From: Lepiota brunneoincarnata | Taxonomy: Eukaryota > Basidiomycota > Agaricomycetes > Agaricales > Agaricaceae | Length of the DNA stretch: 64,000 nucleotides | Direction of reading: 5' to 3' | Assembly: GCA_023014365.1 (NCBI GenBank) | Contig: JAEBUN010000011.1 | Coordinates: 1,178,001-1,242,000, forward strand | Shown here: positions 35,748 to 47,465 of the stretch, in pieces | How positions within the stretch are numbered: the stretch's first letter is position 1 | How the letters are laid out: each line of letters opens with the position of its first letter | The notes under the pieces: model-generated | Told to the model about the DNA's origin: nothing | Seen by the model: only the letters and a program-made list of their open reading frames with translations | The model's database searches: none | Program-made: the position numbers and the translations under genes

Positions 35748-37974
35748 TCACGGTTTCGCCGCGGGTAGAGCCGTGGCGGGATGATTTTTTATATCGCGCG
35801 TAGCGAGATCAACCTGCTTCCAGGACCCGACAAGTGTGCGTCTGATACTATGCATACCAGGTTGGCTGCCATTGTCCGGATGAACGTACTCGGAACCAAG
35901 CTGCACGAGTTCATCGGCACCGCGGCGATCAACAGGAGCGAATGGTTGGTTACTATCGAGGGTTATTACTTAGCGATGAAGATCAATGATTGATTTGATT
36001 TGATTGGGACTTACAGATTGGTGAACAAGAAATCAGATGGATCGGGGTTGGAGTGCTTGGTTCGGAGAGTTAATAAAACCCTTTTTTTCCATATAAGTTT
36101 ACTGCAAATACGTACCGCTGTGATTTCGTGCAACTCGCGTTGGAGGGAGAGGCAGAAGTGATCGAGGATCGAGATCGTTAAGGTCGTAGTTGAAGGGGTT
36201 CTCACTGTTGGTGAAACAGTGAGCTTACGAAGACCGGGAAATACCAGGCTTGTGACTTACATTTCTTGACCGATTTCGAGGAATCCGAGGAGGAGGAATG
36301 ACGCAAAGGCGGAACCGGGGATAGTCAGCCATTTGAATGCGGTATAAACTTGGAACTGTAGTGATTAGGTTAGCAACCTTGCGGTTCCATATCCTGTTCA
36401 CGAGAGCACATACAGGAAGGAAAAGAAGGTAGAGCCTGGGTCAGGGTGATAAGTTCGTACGGACCGAGGTAAATCCGTGGCATGCAAACTCACCAGAGCG
36501 ACATCCTCAAATGAGCCTGGTAGGCAAATGGCAATGGCGTATTACAGATCCGCTCCAAGTTGGCCAAGGTATCCTGGAGAATAGTCAAATTACCCGTGAT
36601 ACCAGTGGCGATGGCGGGTTGGATAAGATTGTTCTTCATGAGGTCTAAGCCCAATATGTGAGTTTTTGGTCGGTGAAAAAGGGTTTGTGGAACGTACAAG
36701 CAGAGTAACTAAGGAGCGTTGATGCGATGAGCACTCGATCACAAGGCAGTCAAAACGTCAGACTCACTTGGAAAGGACGAGCAGAATTTCCAGTGGGATA
36801 TGACTCTCAACCAGGTCAATCCCATAACCCTTCTTCCTCAAACGCCTCCTTTGCTCAGTAAGCTCCGATTTTGATTTCGTGCGGCGTGTGATGTTCCTGC
36901 CAATCCACTGGAAGAACCTCCATAATGGGATATAGTCGGCGAGGGAACTTTGCGGGGGATTCCTTGCGGGTTTCAAAGGTTGCTCACTCTCAACTTGAGG
37001 AAGGGCGCTCTCGGGATCGAAGGTGCTGCGCCGAGAACGAGAGCTTCGGGTGGGCTTGAACCAACTTTGCGTCGACTTGCCATCGGACTTATCCTCGCCG
37101 GGCGATGTGGAGCGGGCATCTCGTACAAGTGTCTCCTCAAAGCCGTCATGAACATGCCAGAGAGGAAGTTTCTCGTGGGGAATGTCGGCGTTGGCATAGC
37201 GAGGAAGAAAAGAAATAAGAGGGTAAAGATCGGCATAGTAAACGCCGGGCTCATCACGAAGGAAGTGCTAAAATTAGCATCAGTCCTGTGCTCATCAGTC
37301 CCATCAGAACCACTTGCCTTGACAGATACAGAAAATGCTTGAATCTATACATAAACATTATGGTCACACGGAAAGTCGGTGGACGCAAGGCGGTGGGCCA
37401 CACACCAGATTTATCATCGACTTTTTCTCAACGGTGGCTTGGATGATAGTTTGGTTCTTGCAAGTAGCCTTGTCGCTCCGATCATTAGGAACGTGGATCC
37501 ACACCTAGGGTGAAAGGGTAAGCCGACTGAAGTCCGGAAACAATCAGTTTCGAAAAGCGTACCATCTGGGCAAAGTTCCTCGAGGCAGTACCAATATTTG
37601 TCCACATCTTACGACCATCCTGATACCTAACATCCAGGGTTGTAAGTGACAGTGCGGGAACTTGAACTACGCGAGCCAACCTTTCATAGGCAGAGGAAGT
37701 TCTGAAAGAAATGACCAGACCGAGTACCGTACCGAGTACGGTGAGGAGTTGAGACGAGATGCCGAGGTTCACCTCTGTTTTCTGGGATACAAGGGTGACC
37801 ACTACGATGAAGTGAGTGATTGTTGTTGCGAAAAGGCGAAGGGACTGGGACGGAATACGCACTGACGGCCACCAAAGTAAAGAATAGTACTTCGGGCCAT
37901 ATGTCATTAATGACTGTCGCCTGGAACCTCTTGAATGTCCAGCGTCCACGGAAGAGTGGGTTTTGCGCGACCAT
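35748..37974 (-). CDS. Bestrophin/UPF0187-type anion channel protein
   Basis: Probable start at about 37974 (MVAQNPLFRGRWTFKRFQAT, then NDIWPEVLFFTLVA). Exon 2 has SSQLLTVLGTVLGLVISFRT and SSAYER, next YQDGRKMWTNIGTASRNFAQ, then loops and helices through 36.0-37.3 kb, ENPFNYDLNDL, DHFCLSLQRELHEITA and a last exon FAPVDRRGADELVQLGSEYV ending at 35748. FRTSSAYERY and NPFNYDLNDLDLDHFC are hallmarks of the fungal bestrophin-like family, chloride-permeable channels. Near 36164-36171 one extra base (GATC-C-TCGATC) separates NDLD from LDHFC, breaking the frame as given. The upstream in-frame ATG at 38060 seems less likely as start. Confidence 0.75.
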
Positions 37975-38754
37975 ATTGAGCTCTTTCGCAAGCTAACAAG
38001 TTTCAGTCGAGTTTTTCGTCGTCCAGCCGAAAAAGCCCAGGCAGTGAGTCGACGTGTCACAGTCGGAGGAGTAATGGGGAGGGTGGGAGAGAAGGAGAAG
38101 AAGGAGGGGTGGTTTTATGCCGGAGGCCATCAGGCGTCAGGGAAGAAGCATACAATCGCCCTGGCATCGTGTTAGGAACGTGACGAGGGGGTTTCCCGTT
38201 TCGCAACAACAAACTTTGCATGGTCCTATGTAATATGTGACTGATGGACCTACTCCGCCATCCCCGCACAGCTTCGTGGGCGCATTGCAACAGAGGAAGA
38301 AACTTTGTGTCCTACCACCACTACCATATCCCGTTTTCTTTCAAACAGATATTGAACCCCGGTTGCTGCAGAAATTTTGAACAAATTTCGATCATGCCGA
38401 GCGCTCGCCAAGACTTGATTGCATTACGGAAACAATCACGTACACGTGACCTGTCCGGTTGCCCGCTACTGCTAGTGTAGGAACAAAGAAGACGTCCCCC
38501 CCGCTTCTTGTCGACGATTAAGGTCCGAGTGTGTCTTCCATTTCGTCTGTAGACCCCAGCCTTGCGATAATGGCAATCGATTATCGCCGGTGGAGTGAGA
38601 TATCAAACACCGATGTTGGGTAACAACCTAACCCCCGACAAGTCTCTTACACTTGATTCTACAAATGCTGTGCCATAACATGTGCTACCTCCTGAGGAGC
38701 ATGCGTTGGTTCGTCTTCTAGTCTGCTAGCACGGGCAAAGGCATCGCCACCAGG

Positions 38755-38952
38755 TCACTGCAGTGAACTCCCAGAAACACCCGGGCCGGGAACCCAATCA
38801 AGGTCTAAGCGCTTAACATTCGCGAGGGCGTGGGATCGTCCAAGCTCTAGATCATAGAACGCTTTGGCAAAGGAATCGCAGTACAAGAGGCTAGCGATAT
38901 GAACGAGAAACAGAAATCCAGCAAGTCGTACTGAACTGCCCCTCCCTGCCAC
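38755..38952 (-). CDS. Possible small secreted peptide
   Basis: 65-codon frame beginning MAGRGSSVRLAGFLFLVHIA, with a positive then hydrophobic start resembling a signal peptide and ending near LLYCDS. No homology recognised. It sits 24 bases from the start of the divergent hypothetical gene. Weak call. Confidence 0.2.
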   Translation of the reverse strand: MAGRGSSVRLAGFLFLVHIASLLYCDSFAKAFYDLELGRSHALANVKRLDLDWVPGPGVSGSSLQ

Positions 38953-38975
38953 CAGCCCAACACGCGTCCTAGACG

Positions 38976-39508
38976 ATGAGGATCACTCGATCCATGGCTC
39001 GAAGCCTCAATACCACTATTGACGACATAACCATCGCCACGGAAGGGGATGGCGCATATCGCCTCACCGTACGTTCCTTAACAGGACAGGGAATCCTGGT
39101 CAAATGGTTCTATCCGGAGGATTTGATCTGGCGACGAAGGGTTCGGAACAGGGGGAAGAGGGTGGCCGAGATTGCCGGTGGTTGTGGTTTGGGGATCATG
39201 GGCGGCGTGTTGCCTCCCGACAGCATCTCTGATGGTACACTGTCGTTGATTCCCTCGCACGGGGTAGTGAAAAGGGTGCAGCCTACGTCACCGGGGAACG
39301 GTATAGGAGGACTGCAAATCAGGACGGGGCCAGCGAATGGGGGAAATACCTTGGATCTGATGCAACGGAGTTGGTCGACGAAGTGGCACAGCGAGAGGAG
39401 TTGAGGCGATGGCGCGAATCACAACAAGAGCGGCTCCCCGACTTGCCCTTTGATAGTATAATGAAGAGGATATCACAAGAGCCGACGTTAATCTTGGACG
39501 ATATTTGA
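38976..39508 (+). CDS. Hypothetical protein, two exons
   Basis: Exon 1 starts MRITRSMARSLNTTIDDITI and runs to IPSHG; an intron of about 60 nt (GTAGTG..AATCAG, about 39262-39323) restores frame into DGASEWGKYLGSDATEL, VAQREELRRWRESQQERL and KRISQEPTLILDDI with TGA at 39506-39508. About 157 residues, basic in the middle and acidic/Gln-rich at the end. No domain recognised. A decayed second copy lies at about 40500-40760, which supports this exon model. Confidence 0.5.
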
Positions 39509-39605
39509 TAGAGGACACCAAGGATACCTGTTGATTTGTTCCAATATTAGATAAGGTCATATCTCGATTCGACACCCTCCAATAACACTTGACAGTACAG
39601 TACTA

Positions 39606-40269
39606 CAGTCAAATCTCTCTTGACCGATAGGCCTCGGTCACACCCTGGCACGATCGGTTACAACAGCTGATCGGGTTTAAAAAAGTAGAGAAAATAGAGT
39701 ATTATTATGTAATTTTTTTCGAGATTGCAATACATGGGTGCTAAAGCATCATAAATCAAGCCTTCGAAGAGAAACAACTGGTGATGGATGTGTTCTTGAG
39801 AGAAGCAGCTTGAGTGCACTGGATTTCACCAGTGTAAGCTCTCAATGCATTATCAAGCTGCTGGTTGGATTTTGAATGCTCAGAGTGAGCCAAGAACCAT
39901 TGAATGACTGCCTGAGCCCTTCCTGAGAACTTTGATTGAAATAGTAGTCATTTTTGAGAAAGTAACTGTACAGTGTCAAACATGAGGTAGAATAAAGGGT
40001 AAAAAAAATGTCATTGCCACTAAAAGTCTCACACAATTTGTTATTAAAGGTCAGACCCACTGTATTCTAGAATATTCCATTCACTATTATGGGCGTCTCA
40101 TAAGTCCCTATCGGTTTTGGTCCCCCAAATTACATATCGGTTATCAGATAGTACAGATTTATCGGTTATGGGGTTCAAATCCCTGCTTACCAATTTGGTC
40201 ACTACCACCAACTATCGGTTACGACAGATTATCGGTTTTGACCGCTATCGGTTATGACAGCTTCGACTG
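39606..40269. mobile_element. Non-autonomous DNA transposon, pogo/Fot-like ends
   Basis: A 664-bp element flanked by TA on both sides (39604-39605 and 40270-40271). Left end CAGTCAAATCTCTCTTGACC; right end, reverse-complemented, CAGTCGAAGCTGTCATAACC; both then continue with CGATAG. The right 170 bases hold repeated TATCGGTT motifs and the left carries one or two in related form. A TA target and CAGTC ends fit the Tc1/mariner-pogo group. Inside, the minus strand has FSGRAQAVIQWFLAHSEHS and LRAYTGEIQCTQAASLKN, perhaps a transposase or captured fragment; not identified. Confidence 0.6.
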
Positions 40270-40499
40270 TACATGTTCATTTACCCAAGTCATTATTATT
40301 TTGTCAGATTGTTATTAAGGCACAGCTAGGAGAGTAGCAAATTTTTAGGTCTCCTGACATCAGTTGACCTAGGGGTCGGTTTGTTTTTGCATTCTTGGAT
40401 ACCAACGCAAGGGTTCAATCGTCCCCTTGGTTCTATTCAGAGGATCCGATGTGGCGAGGAAGGAACAGCCAAATCGCCGTGAATGAGCCCTGAGCTGTT

Positions 40500-40760
40500 C
40501 CCATCTGTGTTTATAGTAGTACTACACGAGGTGATGGTGAAGAGGTCACAAACCACGTCAAGGGGAGGGGGGAGTAATAGAGAATAAGGACTAGGACGGG
40601 TTCAGCGAGTGGTTCTGATGGATATGAGTTGGTCGACCATTAAGCGGCATAGGCACAGGAGCTAAGGTGGTGGCGAAATCGTCGCAAGAGCATTTTGGCC
40701 TACAGAAGAGCCAACGTTAAATTTGGATGATATTGAAAAAGGGTCGGCAGTTCCGAATAC
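40500..40760 (+). pseudogene. Decayed copy of the 38.98-kb hypothetical gene
   Basis: Matches 39240-39510 with many changes: GAGTTGGTCGACCATTAAGC against GAGTTGGTCGACGAAGTGGC, then GAGCCAACGTTAAATTTGGA against GAGCCGACGTTAATCTTGGA. Frame is lost. Together with the intact copy it flanks the 664-bp transposon. Confidence 0.55.
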
Positions 40761-41085
40761 TCGGACACCTGATTTGTTCTAAATTTAAACGGGATTATCT
40801 CAATCGAGTCGCGCAGGCTCAATAAATAACAATTGGGCAGTGCTCAGTAATCATTAATCAAGCCTCGAGCCCATCTCGTCTCGGGTCGCGGTCAGATTAC
40901 GGGGAGCAAGATATATACATCAGCACAGAGTCGTGTACTCCACAGTCCTAAAATAGGACGGACGTCAGTGTACCTGGACTTCTGAACTACCACCGGACTG
41001 TCATAATCCCGCGGCATGGAGGGAACATAAATAAGGCTCCTGTCCCCCCTACTAGGACTCTCACCCCCCCTCCGCACATACAGCC

Positions 41086-43400
41086 ATGTCCCTCTCAAGG
41101 CACAGTACGTCCTGCAAAGAGAACCTTCTGAACCTCACTCACGGCCCGTCTTCCAGTCGACCCAGAGGAAGTCATCAGAAAGTCGAAGGAGCACCCACAC
41201 AGGAAACATGCTCGCCATGATAGACACTTCGGGCCAGCAAAAATCTCTTCCTACAGCAGAGACGAAGATGGAGCCTCAGCCTCAAAATATACGATGCCGC
41301 GGCACGGTATTCCCTCTCGATCAGCCTACCAGCTCCTCCATGATGAAACCGCTCTCGATGGGAACCCTCTTTTGAATCTGGCATCGTAAGCAGATGAACC
41401 AATTACGATAGGGTGCTCGTAGGATCGCGATCTGACTGGATCCTCTCCTAGGTTTGTCCACACTTGGATGCCTGCAGAAGCGGACAAGTTGATCGTGGAA
41501 AACCTCAACAAGAATATTGTTGATCAGGAGGAATATCCTGCAGCATCAATCATTCATAACCGTTGTATTTCTATGAGTAAGTGCAATCAATCGAACGCAC
41601 AATTGGAGTTCTTGACATAATCGGTTCAACTCAGTCGCCGATCTCTGGAAGGCACCAAAGAAAGGCAACGCCATCGGAACAGCAACTGCTGGATCATCCG
41701 AGGGGATCATGTTGGGCGGTTTAGCTATGAAGAAGCGCTGGCAGGAAGCTAGGAAAGCTGCTGGAAAGGATTACTTCCATCCGAATATTGTCTTTGGAGC
41801 CGATGCCCAGGTCGCGCTCGAGAAATTCGCGAGGTAAATGGCTTTCCGTGGTGCTACAGTTGCAAAGCGCCGTGAGGCTGACAACTGAATAGGTACTTCG
41901 ACGTTGAGTGTCGCCTCGTTCCGGTCAAGGCCGACAACGGTTTTATAATGGACCCAAATGACGCCTTGCAATATATCGATGAAAACACGATCGGAGTTAT
42001 GGTCATTCTTGGAAGCACCTACACAGGCCATTTTGAAAACGTCCAATTGATGAGCGATCTCTGTACGGTTCTCTCTAATTCTGCTCCTGGCGGTGGTAAC
42101 TGAAATCACCTTGGGATTTCTAGTGGATGACCTCCAGAAACGAACTGGATTAGACATTCCTATTCACGTTGACGCTGCGTCCGGTGGTTTTGTCGCGCCC
42201 TTTGTTTATCCCAAGCTCAAGTGGTCCTTTGATGTCAAACGGGTGGTTTCTATTAACACCTCTGGTCATAAATTCGGTCTTGTGTATGCTGGGCTTGGTT
42301 GGGTCATCTGGCGGGACGAGAGCTTGTTGCATAAGGATCTAGTGTTTGAGCTGCGTGAGTCTACAGTGGTCAACCCAAAGTCGATTCCGGTCTCATTCAT
42401 TATTTCCAAGACTACCTTGGGAACACCGAATATTCATACACGCTGTGTGTATTTCTCACTCCCATCGTGAACCGCACGAAACACTAACCAACTCGCAGTA
42501 ACTTCTCTAAACCCGCGGCGCCCGTCATCGCCCAAATGTTCAATTTCCTAAATCTGGGCTTCGACGGCTACAAGCAGATCATGGTTAAAGACTTACGAAA
42601 TGCTCGCATACTCTCCCGTGCGCTGGAAAACACCTACTTCACGGTATGATACTCATGCCTCCACATAATCATATTGGTGGTGATTTGTCAATTATTTAGG
42701 TCTTGAGTAGCATTCATCGTCCTGTGGCCCCATTGGAGAACCATGGCAAAGGAGCACCTGGACAAGGAACCGATAATCCCGAGCTTTACGAGCCTGGTTT
42801 ACCTGTTGTCTCCTTCAGGCTGTCGGACGAGTTCCGAAAGGAGTACCCGCGCTTTGAACAGCGTTGGATCCAGGTAAGTCTGGATTGTTGACTCTGTGGA
42901 GAAATCCGCTGACCCCGCCCCCCCCTCCCGTTCAGGTGATGCTGCGGACCAAGGGCTGGATCGTTCCCAACTACAATGTACGTGGTCTAGATATACAGCA
43001 TGGATCCAATCTCTACTAATGGGTAGGCACCCATGGGCGCCGAGGACGTAGAGATATTGCGTGTAGTTGGTGAGAATCTCTGTTGTCCCTACTGTCATTA
43101 TTATTTGAGTTCATTGATGGCCTTAGTTCGCGAGACGTTAACTGAAGATCTGACTGAGCGCCTCATTGTCGACATACTGGAAATCACAGAGAATCTCAAA
43201 GGTGGGTCGCTACTCATTTGCAGACGAACGTGTTCTTATGATTATCTCGTTGCGTATCAGATGCGGAGGGTAACATGATGGTTTCCAATAAAGCAGTCTC
43301 GCACCAGCCTGACCACGAGCATGGTCGACCTGATAAGACCAATTTCGGTGATGGTGGCACGCCAGGTCAACAACAAGTCGGCTTCTCCAGTCAGTGTTAA
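41086..43400 (+). CDS. GAD1: Glutamate decarboxylase (PLP-dependent)
   Basis: Start at 41086 (MSLSRH, a 19-base exon), intron 41105-41156, then [39 protein letters not shown] and [11 protein letters not shown]. Later exons: [55 protein letters not shown] core, [39 protein letters not shown] with the PLP lysine, [20 protein letters not shown], then a tail ending VGFSSQC at 43400. Converts glutamate to GABA, feeding the GABA shunt, with a role in stress and differentiation in fungi. Full family length, no frame breaks seen. Confidence 0.92.
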
Positions 43401-43670
43401 TTGCCGTCATCAATGCATTTACCTCGAGAAAGCGTTGGAAATCCCGGCGCGCGAAAAGGTTGTACCTTGATTAATTTTAAAGCTCATATCCCACTGTCCA
43501 AAATATGTATCCTGTTGAAGCGAATATATCTTGCTTATTTAAGTTGAACCAAGTTAAGGGGACACGTTTGTAATCACAAGATCTGTGCGTGTTTTGTGTG
43601 GTTAGTATATCAGGGAAGGGGCCGGAGGAACTGATATTTGTTTCGGACACCGAAGAAATCGCGCCAGATG

Positions 43671-45692
43671 TTACAACTGCCCCCTAGCTTCCTCTGCTCT
43701 GTTCAACCCCATCTTCAGAGAAACCAAAGGCATCATCATATGCCCGCGATCATCTGCACATAGAGACAGTCAGTCTGGACTGTGAGGCAAGCAGACAGAA
43801 GCAGACAGCCTTACCTTCACCGTTAACCTCCCCAAGCCACCTTCTCAATGGGCTCAGCAGATTCTTTTCCACGCTATCCAACATATCCTGGTCTCTGATC
43901 CCAGTCTACAGCTATTCGGCATGCGTCCCTTGAACAAACAAAATAAAATCTTACCATGTTATCCTTATCCCTCATGAGAATCACATAGTACAATGATAAC
44001 ACCTCGACGATTTTCTTCGACTCCGGCCCCTCCAGAAATTCTTCAAGGTCCACATTTGTCCCAACATCTAATAAATCTGGGGGACTTGGGCGGAACAGGA
44101 TAGGTCCAAAGACCTTCATGAAGATCGGTGTCCCAAACAAATTCTGTGAGTGCGAAGGCGTTGGCTTTGAGAGAGCTAAAGCTTCAAGCACCGCATCCTT
44201 CACCAAGCCAACAGCTGCCACTCGCATCTGAGGGAATTCGCAGTTGGCCACGAGATCTGCGAGGAGATGTAGGCGAAGTTGCGATGGTCCAGAAGCGGCA
44301 AGGAGAGAGAGAATGCGAAAAGCTTGATGGCGTGTCTGGGGTACGGGATGTGTACTCGAAAGTGCGACAAGAGGTGGGGCGAGAGTACTGATGATGCCGG
44401 GTGAAAGCTCAGTTTTGGTCGTGACTTTGTTTCCGTGCAGCACGAGCATGAGGAAAGCGAGGGCGTCGTCTTGCAAAGTGGATTGTGGGTGGAGCATCGT
44501 TAAGACGCTTGGTGTGAATGAGGGTAGGAGTTGCACCTGGGTCGGCAAAGGCGGGCTCAACCAAGAGTGCACGAGAAGGACGATCGAAGACAAGGAAGGA
44601 AGATTTGTGAGTTCATTTAACTCGTATCCGAGATCTGCATATATCAGCTAGGGGGATAGTGAGTTGAAGCGCCAACGGGTGACGATATCCCAACTCACTA
44701 CATATGTGTCAATGAGTTTCCATCCCTCGTTGTCCAGTGGTTGAGCTTGTTCTGTTACCCTCAGTCTTGGGAAGCAAATCTCAAATGCCTTGTGAGCCAC
44801 GCGGTCGCCAATCGCGTGCCTGAACAAGGACAGCGCGGCATCCAGGAATGACTTCAGCAACGACTATGGGGAAACCAATGATCAGTATTGAAACCCGTGT
44901 TCCACTACCACGACCTACCTGACATTTCGTAACCTTCTTCGCTGGTCCCAGGTGACTCTCTTGCCCACTTCAATACTTGGCGAGTCATATTGCCAGCTGT
45001 TCCAACAGCTGATCTCGCCTCCGATGGACTCGCGCGATCAGATACCGCCTCCATCGCGAGGCGCAAGCCCAGTAACAGAGGACCCAACACCTCGGACGCT
45101 GTTTTCTTCCTTAATGGCATTCGTGGGATTGCTGCAAATCCATTTCTGTCTAAGGTTTCCGATTGCCGAAGTGAAAGGAAAAACGTACGAACCAGCTTGA
45201 TAAAGCATAACAAGCACGCCCAACTGTTCCGACCAACTGCTCTTCGTCTCGCTCCCATCGTCACCAGCAGGATCATCCTCGTCTTGAGCACGCTCAGCAG
45301 ATCTTTTCGGCTGCTTCCTTGAGTTGCCATGACCACCTCCTTCGCTGAACAGTGCTCTCCCATGAGTGCAATAAGGTCTCTCGCACCGGGATCTTTGCAT
45401 GGCAAAAGTACCGAGAGAAGATTCAAGGCATCCTATCCCACCCTCGATTTCCACATCTCTCACCGAGTAAATGATCTCGAACGCACGAGTGAAGAAGCGA
45501 TGCCAGCTTCTGAGGCCAAGGCGTATAACTCCGCAAGTTTGGGCTGGGTTGCTGAGTTTTCAACCTGCGCAGATGCGGTGGAAGCAAGAGCAGCTCCTAT
45601 AATGGCACTGTTAATTTCATACTTGCAATAAATTGAGCACGAGTGATGAACACGAAAAAGATACGCACCTCGCCTGAAAGGGCGGCACTCAT
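43671..45692 (-). CDS. Glomulin/ALF4/YAP-binding family protein
   Basis: Minus-strand exons, probable start MSAALSGE at 45692, then ASTASAQVENSATQPKLAEL, NLLSVLLPCKDPGARDLIAL, MREGEVMATQ-type sequence, VLGPLLLGLRLAMEAVSDRA, ILPFTSAIGN-type region, FEICFPRLRVTEQAQPLDN, TELSPGIISTLAPPLVALSS, LSLYYVILMRDKDNM, and last exons DMLDSVEKNLLSPLRRWLGE and MMMPLVSLKMGLNRAEEAR, ending at 43671. An all-helical repeat protein; relatives bind the cullin-RING protein Rbx1 or the fungal factor Yap1. The gene assignment rests on overall pattern, so function is tentative. The phase of the first intron was not resolved. Confidence 0.6.
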
Positions 45693-45945
45693 TTCGTGTT
45701 TTTGGAAATCAGTTGTCTAACTTGTCTTCGAGCTGGAGAAGCATGTGTTTAGTTTTGTTTATCATACCTCCCACAGCTCGAGATCGCCCCTTCTTCAATA
45801 CTATTCCATGCACCATCCAGAGAAGTCTAAAATAATGTATTGTTCATATTCATGCAACACCAGCCAGTTTCTACCCAATGTACTAATACCATGCTGTCCA
45901 ATCATCGACGGCAACCCGCCCGGGATTCCTTATTCCAGCTTTTCT

Positions 45946-47295
45946 CTAACACATCAACCGGCTGTCAGGATCCGACCATCGATAGGCAGCTTGGATTCCC
46001 CTCTTCTCCAGTCCTGGGAAACGTTTGGGAGACAGTACAGTCTGAGGCGAAAAATCTTTAATGCCGTGCCCATACAGGTCAATTCGAAAATTGACAAACT
46101 CGAGCCCTAAGAATGGAGTGTCAATGTTGGAAGAAATCACGTCCAAGATAACTGTTGTGTTGCTAGTTGGTATGGCAGTAATATTAGGGTGCATTACGCT
46201 GGTGTGGAGATGATATTGGAATTCAATGTTGAGTTCTCTAAGCAGATGTGGCGAGGGAAGCTGAACAAGAATCGGCAGTAGCCAGTTGTTCACGATGGTT
46301 AGGGTGTCCAAGTCCTCAATGATGATGTCGTGGAGACCAAGGACAGTTGTGAGGCAAGAAAGGCTGTTGAGACTTTGCAAGTTGGCACCTGCTATCGCGC
46401 CTACATTGTCCAGGTCAGCTGGAAGATAAAGTATGAGTGTTTCGATTTAAACCAAAGGGACACCCTGCGACTCACCGAATATATCATATTGTAAACGGAG
46501 CCGCCCCACGGGTGTCCCAAATGCATCCAGAAACTTTCCTACGATTTCATCTCCACTAGGATCAGAATCGTCAAATCCAATATATTGGATGTCGAGTTCG
46601 TGGAGTCGGGCGAAAGAAAGAGCTCCTGCCATAGCGTGATTCGAGACAAATTCTTGAATTAGGCGAACATTATCATTCCCTTCAAGGGATAATGAGCCCA
46701 AGTATATTGGGCTCGCCGGGATTGTCGGCTCTAGGCCGGCAGGCTGTTCTAGGGTCGTGTCGGCAGCGATTATCTCCAGCTGCTTGAGGCTGGCGCACTC
46801 TACGAGGAATGGGAGAGGAAACACGCCTCGAGAATATATCTTGATGGTAGCCAAGGTGCGCAGGGAAAAAACATGGGTAAATGCCAAAATGTTACTCTGG
46901 GAGAGCTTATTCCAATGGAACGCAGGCCTAGCAAAACTGAGCGTCTCCAAAAGTGCCAACTGACGGAGGAAATCGGCAAAACCAGGGTGGAGATCGTTCC
47001 ACTCAATCCCAGTGAGGGTCAGTTCTTTGACATAGTGCGAGAGATGAGAGGGTTGCGGGTGATATAGACCGTGTTCCTTGGTGGGGTCCATGTCGATGTG
47101 AGCGAACAGTTTGCGTTGGCTAATCCAGGCGCCATCGTGAGCATACAAGTGCTGTTTGGGATAGAGTGTGTTTGTCGAGCAAGCCGAGTATCTCGTCGAG
47201 TACTTCAACAGGAATTCTAGTTTGTAAAATCGGCCAGCAAACCATTGGTGGAAGAGGAGTGTTGAATTTTTAGGCGCCAAGCGCGAACGAGGCAA
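45946..47295 (-). CDS. F-box/LRR-like protein, family 1, intact copy
   Basis: Exon 1 (47295-46487) starts MPRSRLAPKNSTLLFHQWFA and contains HYVKELTLTGIEWNDLHPGF, ILAFTHVFSLRTLATIKIYS, FLVECASLKQLEIIAADTT, SPIYLGSLSLEGNDNVRLIQ and GKFLDAFGTPVGRLRLQYD. A short intron leads to LDNVGAIAGANLQSLNSLSC, IEDLDTLTIVNNWLLPILVQ, LEFVNFRIDL and the stop at 45946. The leucine-rich layout matches basidiomycete F-box-associated LRR proteins, but the F-box itself was not found, so an upstream exon may exist. It is the reference for the broken copies at 48.98-50.6 and 58.75-59.1 kb. Confidence 0.65.
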
Positions 47296-47465
47296 AAACG
47301 TGACATTTAGCGCGCAGGTTACAATTACTTATACTTGGGTTACATTTGGCTTCGATTTCGCGATGGACACGATCGATAATAGATGAATCGATCAACTGAG
47401 CCTAATCAGAACACCGATTCGACTTAGGAAAAAGCAGCTCTTTGTAAATACTATCAAAGCTGGCA

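Noticed and set aside
40110..40250. TATCGGTT repeats as a telomere-like or regulatory array
   Set aside because: They lie within the 664-bp transposon near its right terminus and fit subterminal transposase sites better.
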